NCBI RefSeq assembly: GCF_000473325.1 | Contig: NZ_KI421513.1 | Coordinates: 1,125,217-1,189,216 of the forward strand | Length of the DNA stretch: 64,000 bases | Reading direction: 5' to 3' | Origin: Leisingera caerulea DSM 24564 | GTDB taxonomy: Bacteria; Pseudomonadota; Alphaproteobacteria; Rhodobacterales; Rhodobacteraceae | Notes under the pieces: model-generated | Told to the model about the DNA's origin: nothing | Databases searched by the model: none | What the model saw: the letters and a program-made list of their open reading frames with translations, nothing else | Program-made: the position numbers and the translations under genes | In this document: positions 1-8,758 of the stretch, piece by piece | Numbering within the stretch: position 1 is the first letter of the stretch | Layout: each line of letters starts with the position of its first letter

Positions 1-1397
1 GTGAACTGGCGTTTGGCGGCATCATCCAAGGCCACCAGCATGTCCTCGCCGCTGAGGCTTCGCCCGTCAAAGGACAATTCCAGCGTACGGGCATGGGTCA
101 GGCCGAAATGCGCGGCATAGCCGTTATGCCCGCCCTGAAACCGCAAGCCTTCCGCCAGATCGCTCAGCTCCAGCGGCACATCGTCAGGCGCTTCGATCAG
201 CTCCTCATGGCCGGTGGTTTTATGCGGGGGCGCCAGCCGGGCGCTGGAGTGCCCCTCGATACACAGTGTGGTGTGCGACGGTGTGGCCCGCCCGGCCCGG
301 CGCCATTCCAGCCCGAAGGTTTCACCAGAGCCGCAATTCACGATCAGCGGCCGCCGCCCCGAGGTCAGCTCAAACGCCAGGGTCGAAGCGTGCCCGTTGT
401 AAGACGCCTTGCCCTTGGGTGGCGCAGAGGCATCGACAATCACCGAGGTGCGCCGCGCCGACAGCCGGACAAAACCCATCGCCAGCCCGTCGGCATGGCG
501 CTCCGCCACATGGCTGGCAGCCAGAGCATGATCCAGCCGGCCTTCCAGCCCGCGGCCGCCACCGTGGAACCGTGCCAGGCCGCCATCACTGTGGCGCAGG
601 GTGCGCAAGGTGGGGGCGATCCGTTCGATGGCAGCGGAATGCGCAGGCGGCACCGCCCGTCCGGCCTCGTGCAAGGCTGCGGCAGCCCAGGTCAGAAGGG
701 TGAAGACCTCCAGCAGTTCCTCCGGGTTGCGGGTCGGCAACCCGCCTTGTCCGTCGATCTGAGACTCGCATTCAGCCGCCAGCGCCCTGACAGCCGGGTC
801 TGCCAGCTCCTCCCGCCCCTGCAAGGCAAGGCCTGCATAGATCAGGCCGCACAGGGCCTCGAACCGCGGCAGTCCAGGGGCCGCCCCCTGCCAGCGCTGG
901 GACAGATACCAGGTCTGCCGCGCCAAGGAGGTGTAGAAAGCTTCAGTCTCATCCTTGTCCTTGCCGCTCAGCAGGAACAGCGCGTGGTTGATCCACCGGA
1001 TCACCCGCCGTCCAGTAAGATCCGGAAGCCAGGCCAGTCCGCCGCCGTGCCCGTGATGCGCAATCCAGCCCCAGACCCATTTCTGCGCCTTGGCACGGGC
1101 CTTGAAATCACCGACCGCAGCCAGGTCGTCGAGCCAGGCAAAGCCGTGCCGCTCAGCATCAAAGGCAGCATCCGGTGCAGCGACCTCCCACAGGCCGGTA
1201 TCCGGCGATTCGACCAGGTAGCCTGCAAACAGCAGGTTGCCCGCCACCAGCTGACGCCCGCGGGCAAAGCTGCCGATGGTCCGCGGTTCAGGCTGCGAGA
1301 CAAAGCCGGTCGCTGCAGGCTGTCTGCGGGCCCGCCAAGCGTAATACCGGTTCAGCAGCCGGGTGCCGCGGCCTGCCATTCTGTCATAAGTGGACAT
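1..1397 (-). CDS. Heparinase II/III family protein (C-terminus outside window)
   Basis: The reading frame starts at an ATG at 1397 (product begins MSTYDRMAGRGTRLLNRYY) and stays open for 465 codons to the left edge, so the C-terminus is missing. The N-terminal part looks like the alpha-helical toroid of the heparinase II/III and alginate-lyase fold, and the later part (NCGSGETFG, then HTTL) resembles the start of the beta-sheet heparinase II/III domain. In alphaproteobacteria this gene usually sits between rsmB and purH, as it appears to do here. Family members are predicted polysaccharide lyases; the substrate cannot be read from the sequence. No clear signal peptide is seen. The family call is fairly sure; the enzymatic role is inferred. 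Confidence 0.8.
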   Translation of the reverse strand, partial: MSTYDRMAGRGTRLLNRYYAWRARRQPAATGFVSQPEPRTIGSFARGRQLVAGNLLFAGYLVESPDTGLWEVAAPDAAFDAERHGFAWLDDLAAVGDFKARAKAQKWVWGWIAHHGHGGGLAWLPDLTGRRVIRWINHALFLLSGKDKDETEAFYTSLARQTWYLSQRWQGAAPGLPRFEALCGLIYAGLALQGREELADPAVRALAAECESQIDGQGGLPTRNPEELLEVFTLLTWAAAALHEAGRAVPPAHSAAIERIAPTLRTLRHSDGGLARFHGGGRGLEGRLDHALAASHVAERHADGLAMGFVRLSARRTSVIVDASAPPKGKASYNGHASTLAFELTSGRRPLIVNCGSGETFGLEWRRAGRATPSHTTLCIEGHSSARLAPPHKTTGHEELIEAPDDVPLELSDLAEGLRFQGGHNGYAAHFGLTHARTLELSFDGRSLSGEDMLVALDDAAKRQF

Positions 1398-1496
1398 GCT
1401 CTTTTGCCTCACGCCGGGTTTTTCCAGGGCGTTTTGGCAGGAGCATAGCGCGGGGTACGGCTCAAGTCACCGGGGAATGCCCGGCACGCCCCGGGC

Positions 1497-2759
1497 TCAC
1501 GCGGTTTTGCGCAAAAGGGCCATATAGAAGCCGTCCATGCCGCCTTGTTCCGGCCAATAGTCCGGGCGCAGCCGCAGGCCGCCTTCTTCGGTGATCCAGT
1601 CAGCATCCACGCCGGTCACTTTCAGCGCTTCACGGTCGGCAACCATATCCGGGAACATCTCCAGCGCTTCTTCGACCTGGCATTCCCCCTCGTCCGGCAG
1701 CAGGGAGCAGGTGCAGTACATCAGCCGCCCGCCGGGTTTCACCAGGGTCCACGCGTGCGCCAGCATCTGCGCCTGCAGCTCAATCAGCGCGCCGAACTCG
1801 CTGCCGTCCTTGGCTTGCGGCAGGTCCGGATGGCGGCGAATGGTGCCAGTAGCGGAACAGGGCGCGTCCAGCAGCACCGCGTCGTACTGGCCGGTCTGCT
1901 CCAGTGCGTCGGCCACCACCAATTCGGCCTCCAGACCGGTGCGCTCCAGGTTCTCCATCAGCCGCGCCACGCGGCTCTCCGAGATATCGACAGCCGTCAC
2001 TTTGGCACCGGCAGCGGCCATCTGCATGGTCTTGCCGCCCGGGGCTGCGCACAGTTCCAGGGCTTGTTCCCCCGGCAGCGCATTCAGGATCAGCGCGGGC
2101 AGCGCGGCGGCGGCATCCTGCACCCACCAATCGCCCTCCCGGTAGCCCGGCAGCGCCGACACCTGCCCCGCGCCTGCGATCCGCAGCGAACCGGTGGGCA
2201 GCAGCACACCCCCTAGCGCCTGCAAGTCCGCGCCCGGCTTGCCGGTGATATCCAACGGCGCGCCGGCATGATGCGCGGCCTCCATGCTCAGCATCGCATC
2301 AGCGCCCCAAGCCTGCACCAGTGGTTTGCGCAGCCAGTTGGGCAGGCGCGGCACACGCAGCTTTGCCCATTCCTCCGGACCCTCGTCAGCCACCTTGCGC
2401 AGAATCGCGTTCACCAGCCCCTTCAGCTGCCCGTGGCGGCGGTGCTTGGAAACGATGGCCACCATCGCATTTACAACCCCATGCGCCGCGCCGCCTGAGC
2501 ACAGCTCCACTGTGCCCAGCCGCAGCGCGTTCATGACCATCAGCGGCGGCGTTTTCTTCAAGTGCTTTTTCAGGATCCGGTCGGCGCGCTCCAGACTGCG
2601 CAGGGTTTCCACGGCCAGCCGCTGCGCCCGTGCACGGTCTTCCGGCGCCAGCTTCTCCAGCGCGCCCGAGGCATAGCATTCCGCCAGGAGCCGCCCCTCC
2701 CCCAGCACCTGATCCAGCAGATAGACCGCTGTGCGGCGGGCGTGATTGGCATCGGACAT
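1497..2759 (-). CDS. rsmB: RsmB/NOP-family 16S rRNA (cytosine-C5) methyltransferase
   Basis: A 420-residue protein with an N-terminal NusB-like RNA-binding domain (about residues 1-130, beginning MSDANHARRTAVYLLDQVL) and a C-terminal SAM-dependent methyltransferase domain. The SAM-binding motif ELCAAPGGKT and the two RsmB-type cysteine motifs, DAPCSATGTIRRHPD and MYCTCSLLPDEGE, are all visible. The enzyme methylates a cytosine of 16S rRNA (C967 in E. coli). The open frame extends well upstream, but the ATG at 2759 gives the family N-terminus and length. The gene is transcribed toward the heparinase-like gene and is divergent from the SDHAF4-type gene. Confidence 0.93.
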   Translation of the reverse strand: MSDANHARRTAVYLLDQVLGEGRLLAECYASGALEKLAPEDRARAQRLAVETLRSLERADRILKKHLKKTPPLMVMNALRLGTVELCSGGAAHGVVNAMVAIVSKHRRHGQLKGLVNAILRKVADEGPEEWAKLRVPRLPNWLRKPLVQAWGADAMLSMEAAHHAGAPLDITGKPGADLQALGGVLLPTGSLRIAGAGQVSALPGYREGDWWVQDAAAALPALILNALPGEQALELCAAPGGKTMQMAAAGAKVTAVDISESRVARLMENLERTGLEAELVVADALEQTGQYDAVLLDAPCSATGTIRRHPDLPQAKDGSEFGALIELQAQMLAHAWTLVKPGGRLMYCTCSLLPDEGECQVEEALEMFPDMVADREALKVTGVDADWITEEGGLRLRPDYWPEQGGMDGFYMALLRKTA

Positions 2760-2836
2760 CTGGCAGCTCCTTGGGGCACGGCTTGTTTGCGCGGGACAGG
2801 GGCGTATATCATGGGCGCAGCATAAAGGAACCCGCG

Positions 2837-3028
2837 ATGAGCGAAGAGACCGCCCCCGGAAAGAAAGACCTGCCCCCCGCCGCCCTGCGCGCGCTGGCCG
2901 AAGCCGAAGAGCGCCGCAAGGCCGCCGAAGCGCAGGAACCGCGCCCCAAGGAGCTGGGGGGCCGGGACGGCCCCGACCCTGCACGCTATGGCGACTGGGA
3001 GAAAAAGGGCATCGCCATCGATTTTTAG
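2837..3028 (+). CDS. DUF1674 / SDHAF4-type succinate dehydrogenase assembly factor
   Basis: A small 63-residue protein whose C-terminus, GRDGPDPARYGDWEKKGIAIDF split across its last third, carries the hallmark RYGDWE...KGIAIDF signature of the DUF1674/SDHAF4 family. In eukaryotes SDHAF4 binds flavinylated SdhA and helps assemble complex II; the bacterial homologues are assumed to act similarly. The N-terminal half is charged and low in complexity. The gene is divergent from rsmB with 77 bases between the starts, and it is followed by a composite intergenic repeat. The family assignment is strong; the role in this organism is inferred. Confidence 0.82.
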   Translation: MSEETAPGKKDLPPAALRALAEAEERRKAAEAQEPRPKELGGRDGPDPARYGDWEKKGIAIDF

Positions 3029-3036
3029 GTCTCGCA

Positions 3037-3118
3037 GCGGGGGCCAGCCCCCGCACCGCCAGAGTATTTCTGGAAAGATGAATGAACCGCCGTTCTTTCA
3101 TCTTTCTCCAAATACTCC
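3037..3118. repeat. Composite intergenic repeat, copy 1 (inverted pair)
   Basis: A perfect 8-bp GC hairpin (GCGGGGGC at 3037-3044, GCCCCCGC at 3047-3054) is followed by a GAGTATTT...GATGAA motif at 3061-3083 and the same motif inverted at 3097-3118. Related copies lie at 20012-20074, 35802-35916 and 47136-47200. This copy sits between the converging SDHAF4-type gene and dapB, so it may act as a terminator or an RNA-stabilising structure. Confidence 0.7.
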
Positions 3119-3190
3119 TGCCCGCTGCCCGGCAGGCGGCTTTGCCGACGAGAGGAGAGGAATCGGCCCGTCAGGGCAGTCTCTCAGACG

Positions 3191-4000
3191 TCACAGACCC
3201 AGCACATCCACCATGTCGTACTGGCCCGGCCCCTTGTCCTGGCCCCAAAGTGCCGCCTTCAGCGCACCGCGGGCAAAGATGGCGCGGTCGGTGGCCAGGT
3301 GGCGCAGCACGATCCGCTCGCCTGCCGCGGCAAACAGAACGTCGTGCTCACCGACGATGTCGCCGCCACGAATGGCGGTGAAGCCGATGTCGCCGCGATT
3401 GCGGGCTCCGGTGATACCGTCGCGGCCGGAATCGCGCACATCCGCCAGCCTTACACCGCGGCCCTCGGCGGCGGCTTCGCCCAGCATCAGCGCGGTGCCG
3501 GAAGGCGCGTCCACCTTATGGTGGTGATGCGCCTCGATTACCTCAATGTCGAAATCCTCATCCAGCGCGGCGGCGACCTTCTTGGTCAATTGCACCAAGA
3601 GGTTCACGCCGAGGCTCATGTTGCCGGCGCGGATGATCACCGCGTGGCGGGAGGCCGGTTCCAGCTGTGCGATCTGATCATCCGTCATGCCTGTGGTGCC
3701 GATCACATGAACTGCGCGGGCCTGGGCTGCCAGCTTGGAAAAGGCCAGCGTCGCTTCCGGCGCGGTGAAGTCTATCACGGCCTGCGCCTTGGAAAACGCC
3801 TCCAGCGCATCGGCGGTCACGGTGACGCCAACGGCCTGGCCGCCCATCATCTCACCCACGTCGCGGCCGACCCACTCATGCCCCTCGCGCTCTACCGCCC
3901 CGACCAGCGTGGCCTTGCCGCTTTCCAGCACCGTCCTGATCAGCATCTGCCCCATGCGGCCCGATGCGCCGGTAATCACGATCCCAGGTTTGTGAGTCAT
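3191..4000 (-). CDS. dapB: 4-hydroxy-tetrahydrodipicolinate reductase
   Basis: A 269-residue enzyme of lysine and diaminopimelate synthesis that reduces the dapA product to tetrahydrodipicolinate with NAD(P)H. The N-terminal nucleotide-binding motif [10 protein letters not shown], the substrate-binding/catalytic motif [15 protein letters not shown] and the GDIGF...RGGDIVGEH segment are all present. The start MTHKPG at 4000 gives the usual family length; an upstream in-frame extension lacks family similarity. dapD (34.9 kb) and dapE (39.7 kb) of the succinylase branch are in the same window but not linked. The gene is divergent from rbfA. Confidence 0.96.
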   Translation of the reverse strand: MTHKPGIVITGASGRMGQMLIRTVLESGKATLVGAVEREGHEWVGRDVGEMMGGQAVGVTVTADALEAFSKAQAVIDFTAPEATLAFSKLAAQARAVHVIGTTGMTDDQIAQLEPASRHAVIIRAGNMSLGVNLLVQLTKKVAAALDEDFDIEVIEAHHHHKVDAPSGTALMLGEAAAEGRGVRLADVRDSGRDGITGARNRGDIGFTAIRGGDIVGEHDVLFAAAGERIVLRHLATDRAIFARGALKAALWGQDKGPGQYDMVDVLGL

Positions 4001-4086
4001 TGGCCAATTCCCTTGTTCAAGCTTGTTTTGTCCTACAGCGCCGGGCAGCGCTTGGCAAAGCCCGCGATCCGGCATAGATCGGGAAT

Positions 4087-4482
4087 ATGGCAAAGAACAA
4101 ATTCCACGATGGCCCCGGCCCGTCCCAGCGCCAGCTTCGCGTCGGCGAACTGATCCGCCGCACCCTGTCTGAGGTGCTGGCGCGCGGCGATGTGCATGAT
4201 CCGGACCTGAACCGCATGTCGATCACTGTGGGAGAGGTGCGCACCTCACCCGATCTGAAAATCGCCACCGCCTTTGTGCTGCCCTTGGGCGGCAAGGGGC
4301 AGGAAGATGTGCTGAAGCTTCTGGCCCGCAACAAGAGCGAGCTGCGCCGGATGGTCGGCAAGAAGCTGGGGTTGAAGTTCACTCCGGATCTGCGGTTCCG
4401 GCTGGACGAGACCTTCGACCAGATGGACGAAACCCGCCGGATGCTGAACCAGGACGCGGTGCGCCGCGACGTGGAAGAGTGA
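4087..4482 (+). CDS. rbfA: Ribosome-binding factor A
   Basis: A 131-residue KH-type 30S maturation factor that binds helix 1 of 16S rRNA late in assembly and under cold stress. The family pattern is visible: [20 protein letters not shown] at the N-terminus, [14 protein letters not shown] in the middle and [14 protein letters not shown] near the end. The stop overlaps the start of the next gene by 4 bases, implying translational coupling. The gene is divergent from dapB, with 86 bases between the starts. Confidence 0.95.
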   Translation: MAKNKFHDGPGPSQRQLRVGELIRRTLSEVLARGDVHDPDLNRMSITVGEVRTSPDLKIATAFVLPLGGKGQEDVLKLLARNKSELRRMVGKKLGLKFTPDLRFRLDETFDQMDETRRMLNQDAVRRDVEE

Positions 4483-5228
4483 TCCGCAAGGCTGCCTTTC
4501 TGCTGGCAGCGCTTGGGACCGCCCCGGCGGCCGGGGCGGTCGAATGCAGCGATATAGCCTATGAGGGCAGCCGGTACACACTCTGCCAGATTAACGCCGC
4601 CAAGGAACAGCTGCGGCTGTTCCTGCGCGATGGCGAAGGCCAGGTCTATGGCCATTTCTCTACCCTGGAAGAAACGCTGGCGGAAGACGGCAAGACGCTG
4701 GCCTTTGCGACCAATGCGGGGATGTACCACAGCGACCGCTCGCCCGTGGGATTGTACGTCGATGAAGACGGCGAGGAGATGCGGCTGGTGACCAATGCCG
4801 GTCCCGGAAATTTCGGCCTGCTGCCAAACGGTGTGCTGTGTATCCGAGACGGCCGGGCGGATGTGTTCGAAACCCTGGCTTTTGAACAGGCACAACCCGG
4901 CTGCGCCTATGCCACCCAGTCCGGTCCCATGCTGGTGATTGACGGCGAGCTGCACCCGCGTTTCCTGCCCGATTCGGACAGCTACTATATCCGCAACGGA
5001 GTGGGCACGTCAGCGGATGGCACCCGCGCGGTTTTTGCAATCTCGCGCAATGCGGTGACATTTCACCAGTTCGGCAGCCTGTTCCGGGATCACCTGAAGC
5101 TGCCCAATGCGCTGTACTTCGATGGCAATATCTCGCGCCTGCACGCGCCTGAGCTGGGCCGCAGTGATGCCGGGTTCATGATGGGGCCGATCGTGGGCGT
5201 GGTCGAGGACACACCGGCCGGAGGATAA
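4479..5228 (+). CDS. Secreted phosphodiester glycosidase family protein (NAGPA/DUF2233)
   Basis: A 249-residue protein starting at a GTG that overlaps the rbfA stop. Residues 1-20 form a signal peptide ([16 protein letters not shown]), so the protein is probably periplasmic. The domain NAGMYHSD...PVGLYV, the segment NGVLCIRDG, the motif ATQSGPMLV and the C-terminal [13 protein letters not shown] are typical of the phosphodiester glycosidase (NAGPA, DUF2233) family. The bacterial substrate is not known. The 4-base overlap with rbfA suggests one transcript, although no functional link is evident. Confidence 0.85.
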   Translation: MIRKAAFLLAALGTAPAAGAVECSDIAYEGSRYTLCQINAAKEQLRLFLRDGEGQVYGHFSTLEETLAEDGKTLAFATNAGMYHSDRSPVGLYVDEDGEEMRLVTNAGPGNFGLLPNGVLCIRDGRADVFETLAFEQAQPGCAYATQSGPMLVIDGELHPRFLPDSDSYYIRNGVGTSADGTRAVFAISRNAVTFHQFGSLFRDHLKLPNALYFDGNISRLHAPELGRSDAGFMMGPIVGVVEDTPAGG

Positions 5229-5235
5229 GCCCTCC

Positions 5236-6138
5236 TCAGCCGGGGCGCTTGCGAATCTGCTGCACCATCGGCACGGTATAGATCACCAGGGCGGCCCAGA
5301 TCATCGGGAAAGCGATCATCCGGGCTTGGCCGAACTCCTCTCCGAACACCAGAACTGCCATAAGGAAGATCATCGTCGGCGCGATGTATTGCAGGATGCC
5401 GATGGTGGACAAGCGCACCAGCTTGGCCCCGTTGGCATAGACGATGAGCGGCACAGCCGTGACCACGCCGCAGCCCAAGAGCATGGACGTATCAAAAGCC
5501 GAGCCGCCGAAACTGCCGGCGCCCGTCACGGTCAGGTAAACAAAATAGCCCAAGGCCGGAGGCAGGAGAATCAGCGCCTCCAGCAGGAACCCTTGGTTGG
5601 GGCCAATCGGCAGCGACTTCTTAAAGAAGGCATAAAATCCCCAGGTCAGCGTGAGGCCCACCGCCACCCAAGGCACCCTTCCCGCGTCCAGAGTCAGCAA
5701 AACCACTGCTCCCGCAGCCAGCGCCACCGCCGCCAGTTGCGCCTTGCTGAGCGGCTCGCGCAGCAAGAGTGCGCCCAGGGCGATACTGAACAGCGGATTG
5801 ATGTAATAGCCAAGCGCCGCGTCCAGCGCCCGTCCGGCCGCAATCGACCAGACATAGATCCCCCAGTTCACAGAAATCAGCGCTGCGGTGATGCAGGCCA
5901 TACCCAGCATCCGGGGGTTCTTGAGTGCGGCCTGCAAATCCTTGGTCCGGCGCAGGACGATCAACAGCGCACCTGCCACCGGCACCGCCCAGATCACCCG
6001 GTGGGTGACAATCTCCGCCGCTGGGATATGAGAGAGAGCTTTCATGTAGAGCGGCAGGAACCCCCACATGAGATAAGCGGTGCTGGCAAAGGCCAGCCCG
6101 CGGGGCGTGTCCATGTTTTCAGAGGTTTGCCGTGTCAT
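5236..6138 (-). CDS. rarD: RarD-type EamA-family inner-membrane transporter
   Basis: A 300-residue polytopic protein with about ten hydrophobic segments forming two EamA repeats. The N-terminal motif TAYLMWGFLPLYMKAL and the segment GYYINPLFSIALGA are characteristic of RarD proteins, named after the E. coli chloramphenicol-sensitivity gene; the substrate is unknown. The start at 6138 (MTRQTSEN) is the furthest ATG; an ATG eight codons later (MDTPRG) is also possible. The gene converges on the preceding glycosidase-family gene with only 7 bases between the stops. Confidence 0.9.
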   Translation of the reverse strand: MTRQTSENMDTPRGLAFASTAYLMWGFLPLYMKALSHIPAAEIVTHRVIWAVPVAGALLIVLRRTKDLQAALKNPRMLGMACITAALISVNWGIYVWSIAAGRALDAALGYYINPLFSIALGALLLREPLSKAQLAAVALAAGAVVLLTLDAGRVPWVAVGLTLTWGFYAFFKKSLPIGPNQGFLLEALILLPPALGYFVYLTVTGAGSFGGSAFDTSMLLGCGVVTAVPLIVYANGAKLVRLSTIGILQYIAPTMIFLMAVLVFGEEFGQARMIAFPMIWAALVIYTVPMVQQIRKRPG

Positions 6139-6250
6139 GCCGCGCTCCTGTGCAGGGCGCTGTTATGACCGGTTTTGCACGGCTTGAAACTTCGTTTTCT
6201 GTGATACCCGGCATTCACCGCCGTTATGGGTTACCGTGGCGGCCGCGGGC

Positions 6251-6281
6251 AAAAGAAAAAACGGCCCCGGAAACCGGGACC
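6251..6281 (-). terminator. Rho-independent terminator of dnaA
   Basis: On the minus strand, an 8-bp stem (GGTCCCGG pairing with CCGGGGCC, one G-U pair) with a TTT loop is followed by a run rich in T. It lies 43 bases after the dnaA stop codon, which fits an intrinsic terminator. Confidence 0.8.
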
Positions 6282-6323
6282 GCAGTGCAATTTGGGGTTT
6301 GCAGTTTCAGCTATGCGCGCACG

Positions 6324-7736
6324 TCAGGCTTCCAGCGAGCGGCGCAGCATTTCGACGTCCTCGGCGATCTGGCCGTCGGTCGTCTTCAGCTCCTCGATGC
6401 GCTTGACGCCATGCATGACGGTGGTGTGGTCGCGCCCGCCAAAGCGGCGGCCGATCTCGGGCAGAGAGCGGCTGGTCAGCTGTTTGCACAGGTACATCGC
6501 CACCTGACGCGGACGCGCATAGGAGCGCAGGCGCTTGGGGCCGATGATGTCGGACATCCGGATGTTGTAATACTCGGACACCTTGCGCTGGATTTCCTCG
6601 ACCGTGATCTTACGCTCGGAGGCGCGCAGCACATCCGCCAGACAGTCCTGGGTCAGATCCATGTCGATCTCGCGGCCGACCAGCGACGCAAACGCGAACA
6701 GCCGGGTCAGCGCGCCTTCGAGAACCCGCACGTTGGTCGAGATTCGGTGTGCCAGGAACTCCAGCACGCCGTCGGCGATGCGCAGGTCCGGATAGGTCTC
6801 GCGTTGCTGCTGCACCTTGGTCTGCAGAATGCCCAGACGCAGTTCGTAGTCGGTCGGGTGCAGGTCCACCACCAGGCCGCACTGCAGGCGCGATTTCACC
6901 CGGTCTTCCAGATCCTTGATTTCGCCCGGGGCGCGGTCGGCGGAAATGATGATCTGCTTGTTCTGGTCCACCAGCGCGTTGAAGGTGTGGAAGAATTCTT
7001 CCTGGGTGGAATCCTTGCCTGCGATGAACTGAACGTCATCCACCATCAGCACATCGACCGAGCGGAACAGATGCTTAAAGTCCATCATCTTGCGCTCGCG
7101 CAGGGCCTGCACAAAGCGGTACATGAACTGTTCCGCCGACAGATACAGCACGTTCAGATGCGGGTTCTTTTCCTTCAGTTCCCAGGCGATGGCGTGCATC
7201 AGGTGGGTTTTACCCAGGCCCACGCCGCCATACAGAACCAGCGGGTTGAAGGTGACAGGGCCGCCCTCGCCGACACGGCGCGCTGCCGCATGCGCCAGTT
7301 CGTTCGGCTTGCCGACCACGAAGCTGTCGAAAGTGAACCGCGGGTCCAGCGGTGCCGCCTGCAGCGCCTCCAGCGTGTCCTTTCCTGCCGCCGCTGCCGG
7401 TGCCGCCGCCCGTGCGGTCATGACAGCCAGATCATCCTGCGCCCCGCCGAAGGACTCAGCCGCCACGGCCGGTTCCGCCGGGCGCGCCGGGCTGTTTGCC
7501 GCAACCCGGAACGCCAGGCGCTGCACCGGCTCGCCGGACATGGTCAGCTCATGCAGGATAAGGTCCGCAAAGTTCTGACTGACGTAATTTCCCATGAAAT
7601 TCGTCGGCACTTTGAAGACGGCCACCCCACCGTCGACTGTGTCGAACTCCAGCGGCTCAATCCACGTGGTGAAGTTGTTCTGGCCAACCGTCTTCAACAG
7701 CCGGTTTCTGAGCTGTCCCCATTTTTCTTCTGTCAT
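6324..7736 (-). CDS. dnaA: Chromosomal replication initiator protein DnaA
   Basis: A 470-residue AAA+ initiator that binds DnaA boxes and opens oriC. Domain I is MTEEKWGQLRNRLLKTVG, followed by a proline/alanine-rich domain II (about 80-125). Domain III has Walker A GGVGLGKTH at about 170-178 and Walker B VLMVDDVQF at about 229-237. Domain IV ends with the DnaA signature GRRFGGRDHTTVMH. The start MTEEKW at 7736 matches relatives; an upstream ATG would add four residues. Transcription runs away from rpsT. The gene has its own terminator just downstream. Confidence 0.97.
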   Translation of the reverse strand: MTEEKWGQLRNRLLKTVGQNNFTTWIEPLEFDTVDGGVAVFKVPTNFMGNYVSQNFADLILHELTMSGEPVQRLAFRVAANSPARPAEPAVAAESFGGAQDDLAVMTARAAAPAAAAGKDTLEALQAAPLDPRFTFDSFVVGKPNELAHAAARRVGEGGPVTFNPLVLYGGVGLGKTHLMHAIAWELKEKNPHLNVLYLSAEQFMYRFVQALRERKMMDFKHLFRSVDVLMVDDVQFIAGKDSTQEEFFHTFNALVDQNKQIIISADRAPGEIKDLEDRVKSRLQCGLVVDLHPTDYELRLGILQTKVQQQRETYPDLRIADGVLEFLAHRISTNVRVLEGALTRLFAFASLVGREIDMDLTQDCLADVLRASERKITVEEIQRKVSEYYNIRMSDIIGPKRLRSYARPRQVAMYLCKQLTSRSLPEIGRRFGGRDHTTVMHGVKRIEELKTTDGQIAEDVEMLRRSLEA

Positions 7737-8207
7737 GCTGCGCCTCACGCGTCCCCAAAAAGCAGCGGCCCCTTAGCCGGGCCAATTCCATCGTAACCCC
7801 CAACCACCCGGGGGCCGTTCACGCACAGAGTTACCGTGTGCGGACCATTGCTGGCCGCATCGCCCGAAGGCTAAACGTTCGTCTGGAAACAGCAAAACCC
7901 GCCGCAAAAAGCGGTTAAGCTGCCGTCACGAACAGTATCGCACACAATTGAGACAAGGCTGCTGTCCTTAACGATACAGCAGTAGATCCCGGACAGAGCC
8001 AGACACATGTGTGCCGTCTGTTCCGGGAAACCTGGCAACCTTGATGCCCGTCAAGATTGCCGCAAGCAGCCTGTCCCCCCAGCGAGTGAATCGCTGACAC
8101 AGTGGTAGCAATTTGAGGGGGTCAGCAGCAACGAAACTATGATGTTGACTCTGCCTTTGGCCGCAAAGAATCTCCTGCACCAGCGGCAACCAGCCAAGGC
8201 TTTGCCC
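7737..8207. other. dnaA-rpsT intergenic region with GANTC sites
   Basis: About 470 bases without a credible gene. I see no match to the TTATCCACA DnaA-box consensus and no AT-rich unwinding element, so I do not call oriC here. The region contains a short hairpin (CGCACA 7822-7827, TGTGCG 7837-7842), a perfect 10-bp palindrome ACACATGTGT at 8003-8012, and GANTC sites at 8088, 8147 and 8168, with a fourth at 8279. It presumably holds the dnaA promoter. Confidence 0.5.
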
Positions 8208-8237
8208 AAAAAACAAGGCGCTGCAATTTGCAGCGCC
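8208..8237 (-). terminator. Rho-independent terminator of rpsT
   Basis: A perfect 9-bp stem (GGCGCTGCA at 8217-8225, TGCAGCGCC at 8229-8237) with a 3-base loop is followed on the minus strand by TTGTTTTTT. It lies 47 bases after the rpsT stop. Confidence 0.88.
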
Positions 8238-8283
8238 CTGACGACTTTTCAACAGCTCGTGAGCCTGCTCAGCAGAGCGAATC

Positions 8284-8547
8284 TCAGGCCAGTGCCTTCA
8301 CGCGTGCGGACAGGCGCGAGATTTTCCGGGAAGCGGTGTTTTTGTGATACACACCCTTAGTGACGCCGCGCATCAGTTCGGGCTGAGCAGCGCGCAGAGC
8401 TGCGGTTGCAGCTTCTTTGTCGCCGGAAGCGATGGCTTCTTCAACTTTACGCAGGAAGGTGCGGATGCGCGAACGACGGGCTTTGTTAACGGCAAAGCGC
8501 TTTTCGTTCTGACGTGCGCGCTTCTTGGCCTGGGGCGAATTTGCCAT
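8284..8547 (-). CDS. rpsT: 30S ribosomal protein S20
   Basis: An 87-residue, very basic protein with the S20 pattern [17 protein letters not shown] at the N-terminus and [15 protein letters not shown] near the C-terminus. S20 binds 16S rRNA early in 30S assembly. The start at 8547 is set by the family N-terminus; a longer frame of 14 residues upstream is not conserved. It has its own intrinsic terminator. The gene lies between dnaA and the enoyl-CoA hydratase, the usual order in Rhodobacterales. Confidence 0.97.
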   Translation of the reverse strand: MANSPQAKKRARQNEKRFAVNKARRSRIRTFLRKVEEAIASGDKEAATAALRAAQPELMRGVTKGVYHKNTASRKISRLSARVKALA

Positions 8548-8715
8548 GATGTCTGACCTTATCTCGGGTTCTGTTTCAATCGGACGCAATGCCAGCCAAA
8601 CCCGGGTCGGAACACCGGTGTGATTCTAGCCTGAGCGGGCTGCACGCGCATGTATGAGGGCGGCGTTTATCCAACTCTGTGCAGAATTGCAAGGGCACCG
8701 GCCCGGAATGCAAGA

Positions 8716-8737
8716 CGGCGGGCCATCCAGCCCGCCG
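8716..8737 (-). terminator. Hairpin downstream of enoyl-CoA hydratase
   Basis: A perfect 8-bp stem (CGGCGGGC at 8716-8723, GCCCGCCG at 8730-8737) with a 6-base loop lies 21 bases after the enoyl-CoA hydratase stop on the minus strand. The following T run is weak, so it may be an inefficient terminator or a 3' end stabiliser. Confidence 0.55.
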
Positions 8738-8758
8738 CTCTATGGGTTCGTCTGGCGC

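Noticed and set aside
93..1448. Long open frame on the plus strand at the left edge
   Set aside because: It mirrors the heparinase-like gene on the minus strand, is Gln/Pro/Arg-rich without any recognisable domain, and starts inside that gene. It is a high-GC shadow frame.
7968..8252. 94-residue minus-strand open frame between rpsT and dnaA
   Set aside because: It covers the rpsT terminator, lacks a ribosome-binding site and shows no domain or conserved pattern.
7737..8283. Possible replication origin next to dnaA
   Set aside because: I found no DnaA-box consensus and no AT-rich unwinding region, and in alphaproteobacteria oriC need not be beside dnaA. A GC-skew and DnaA-box scan of the whole chromosome would decide.
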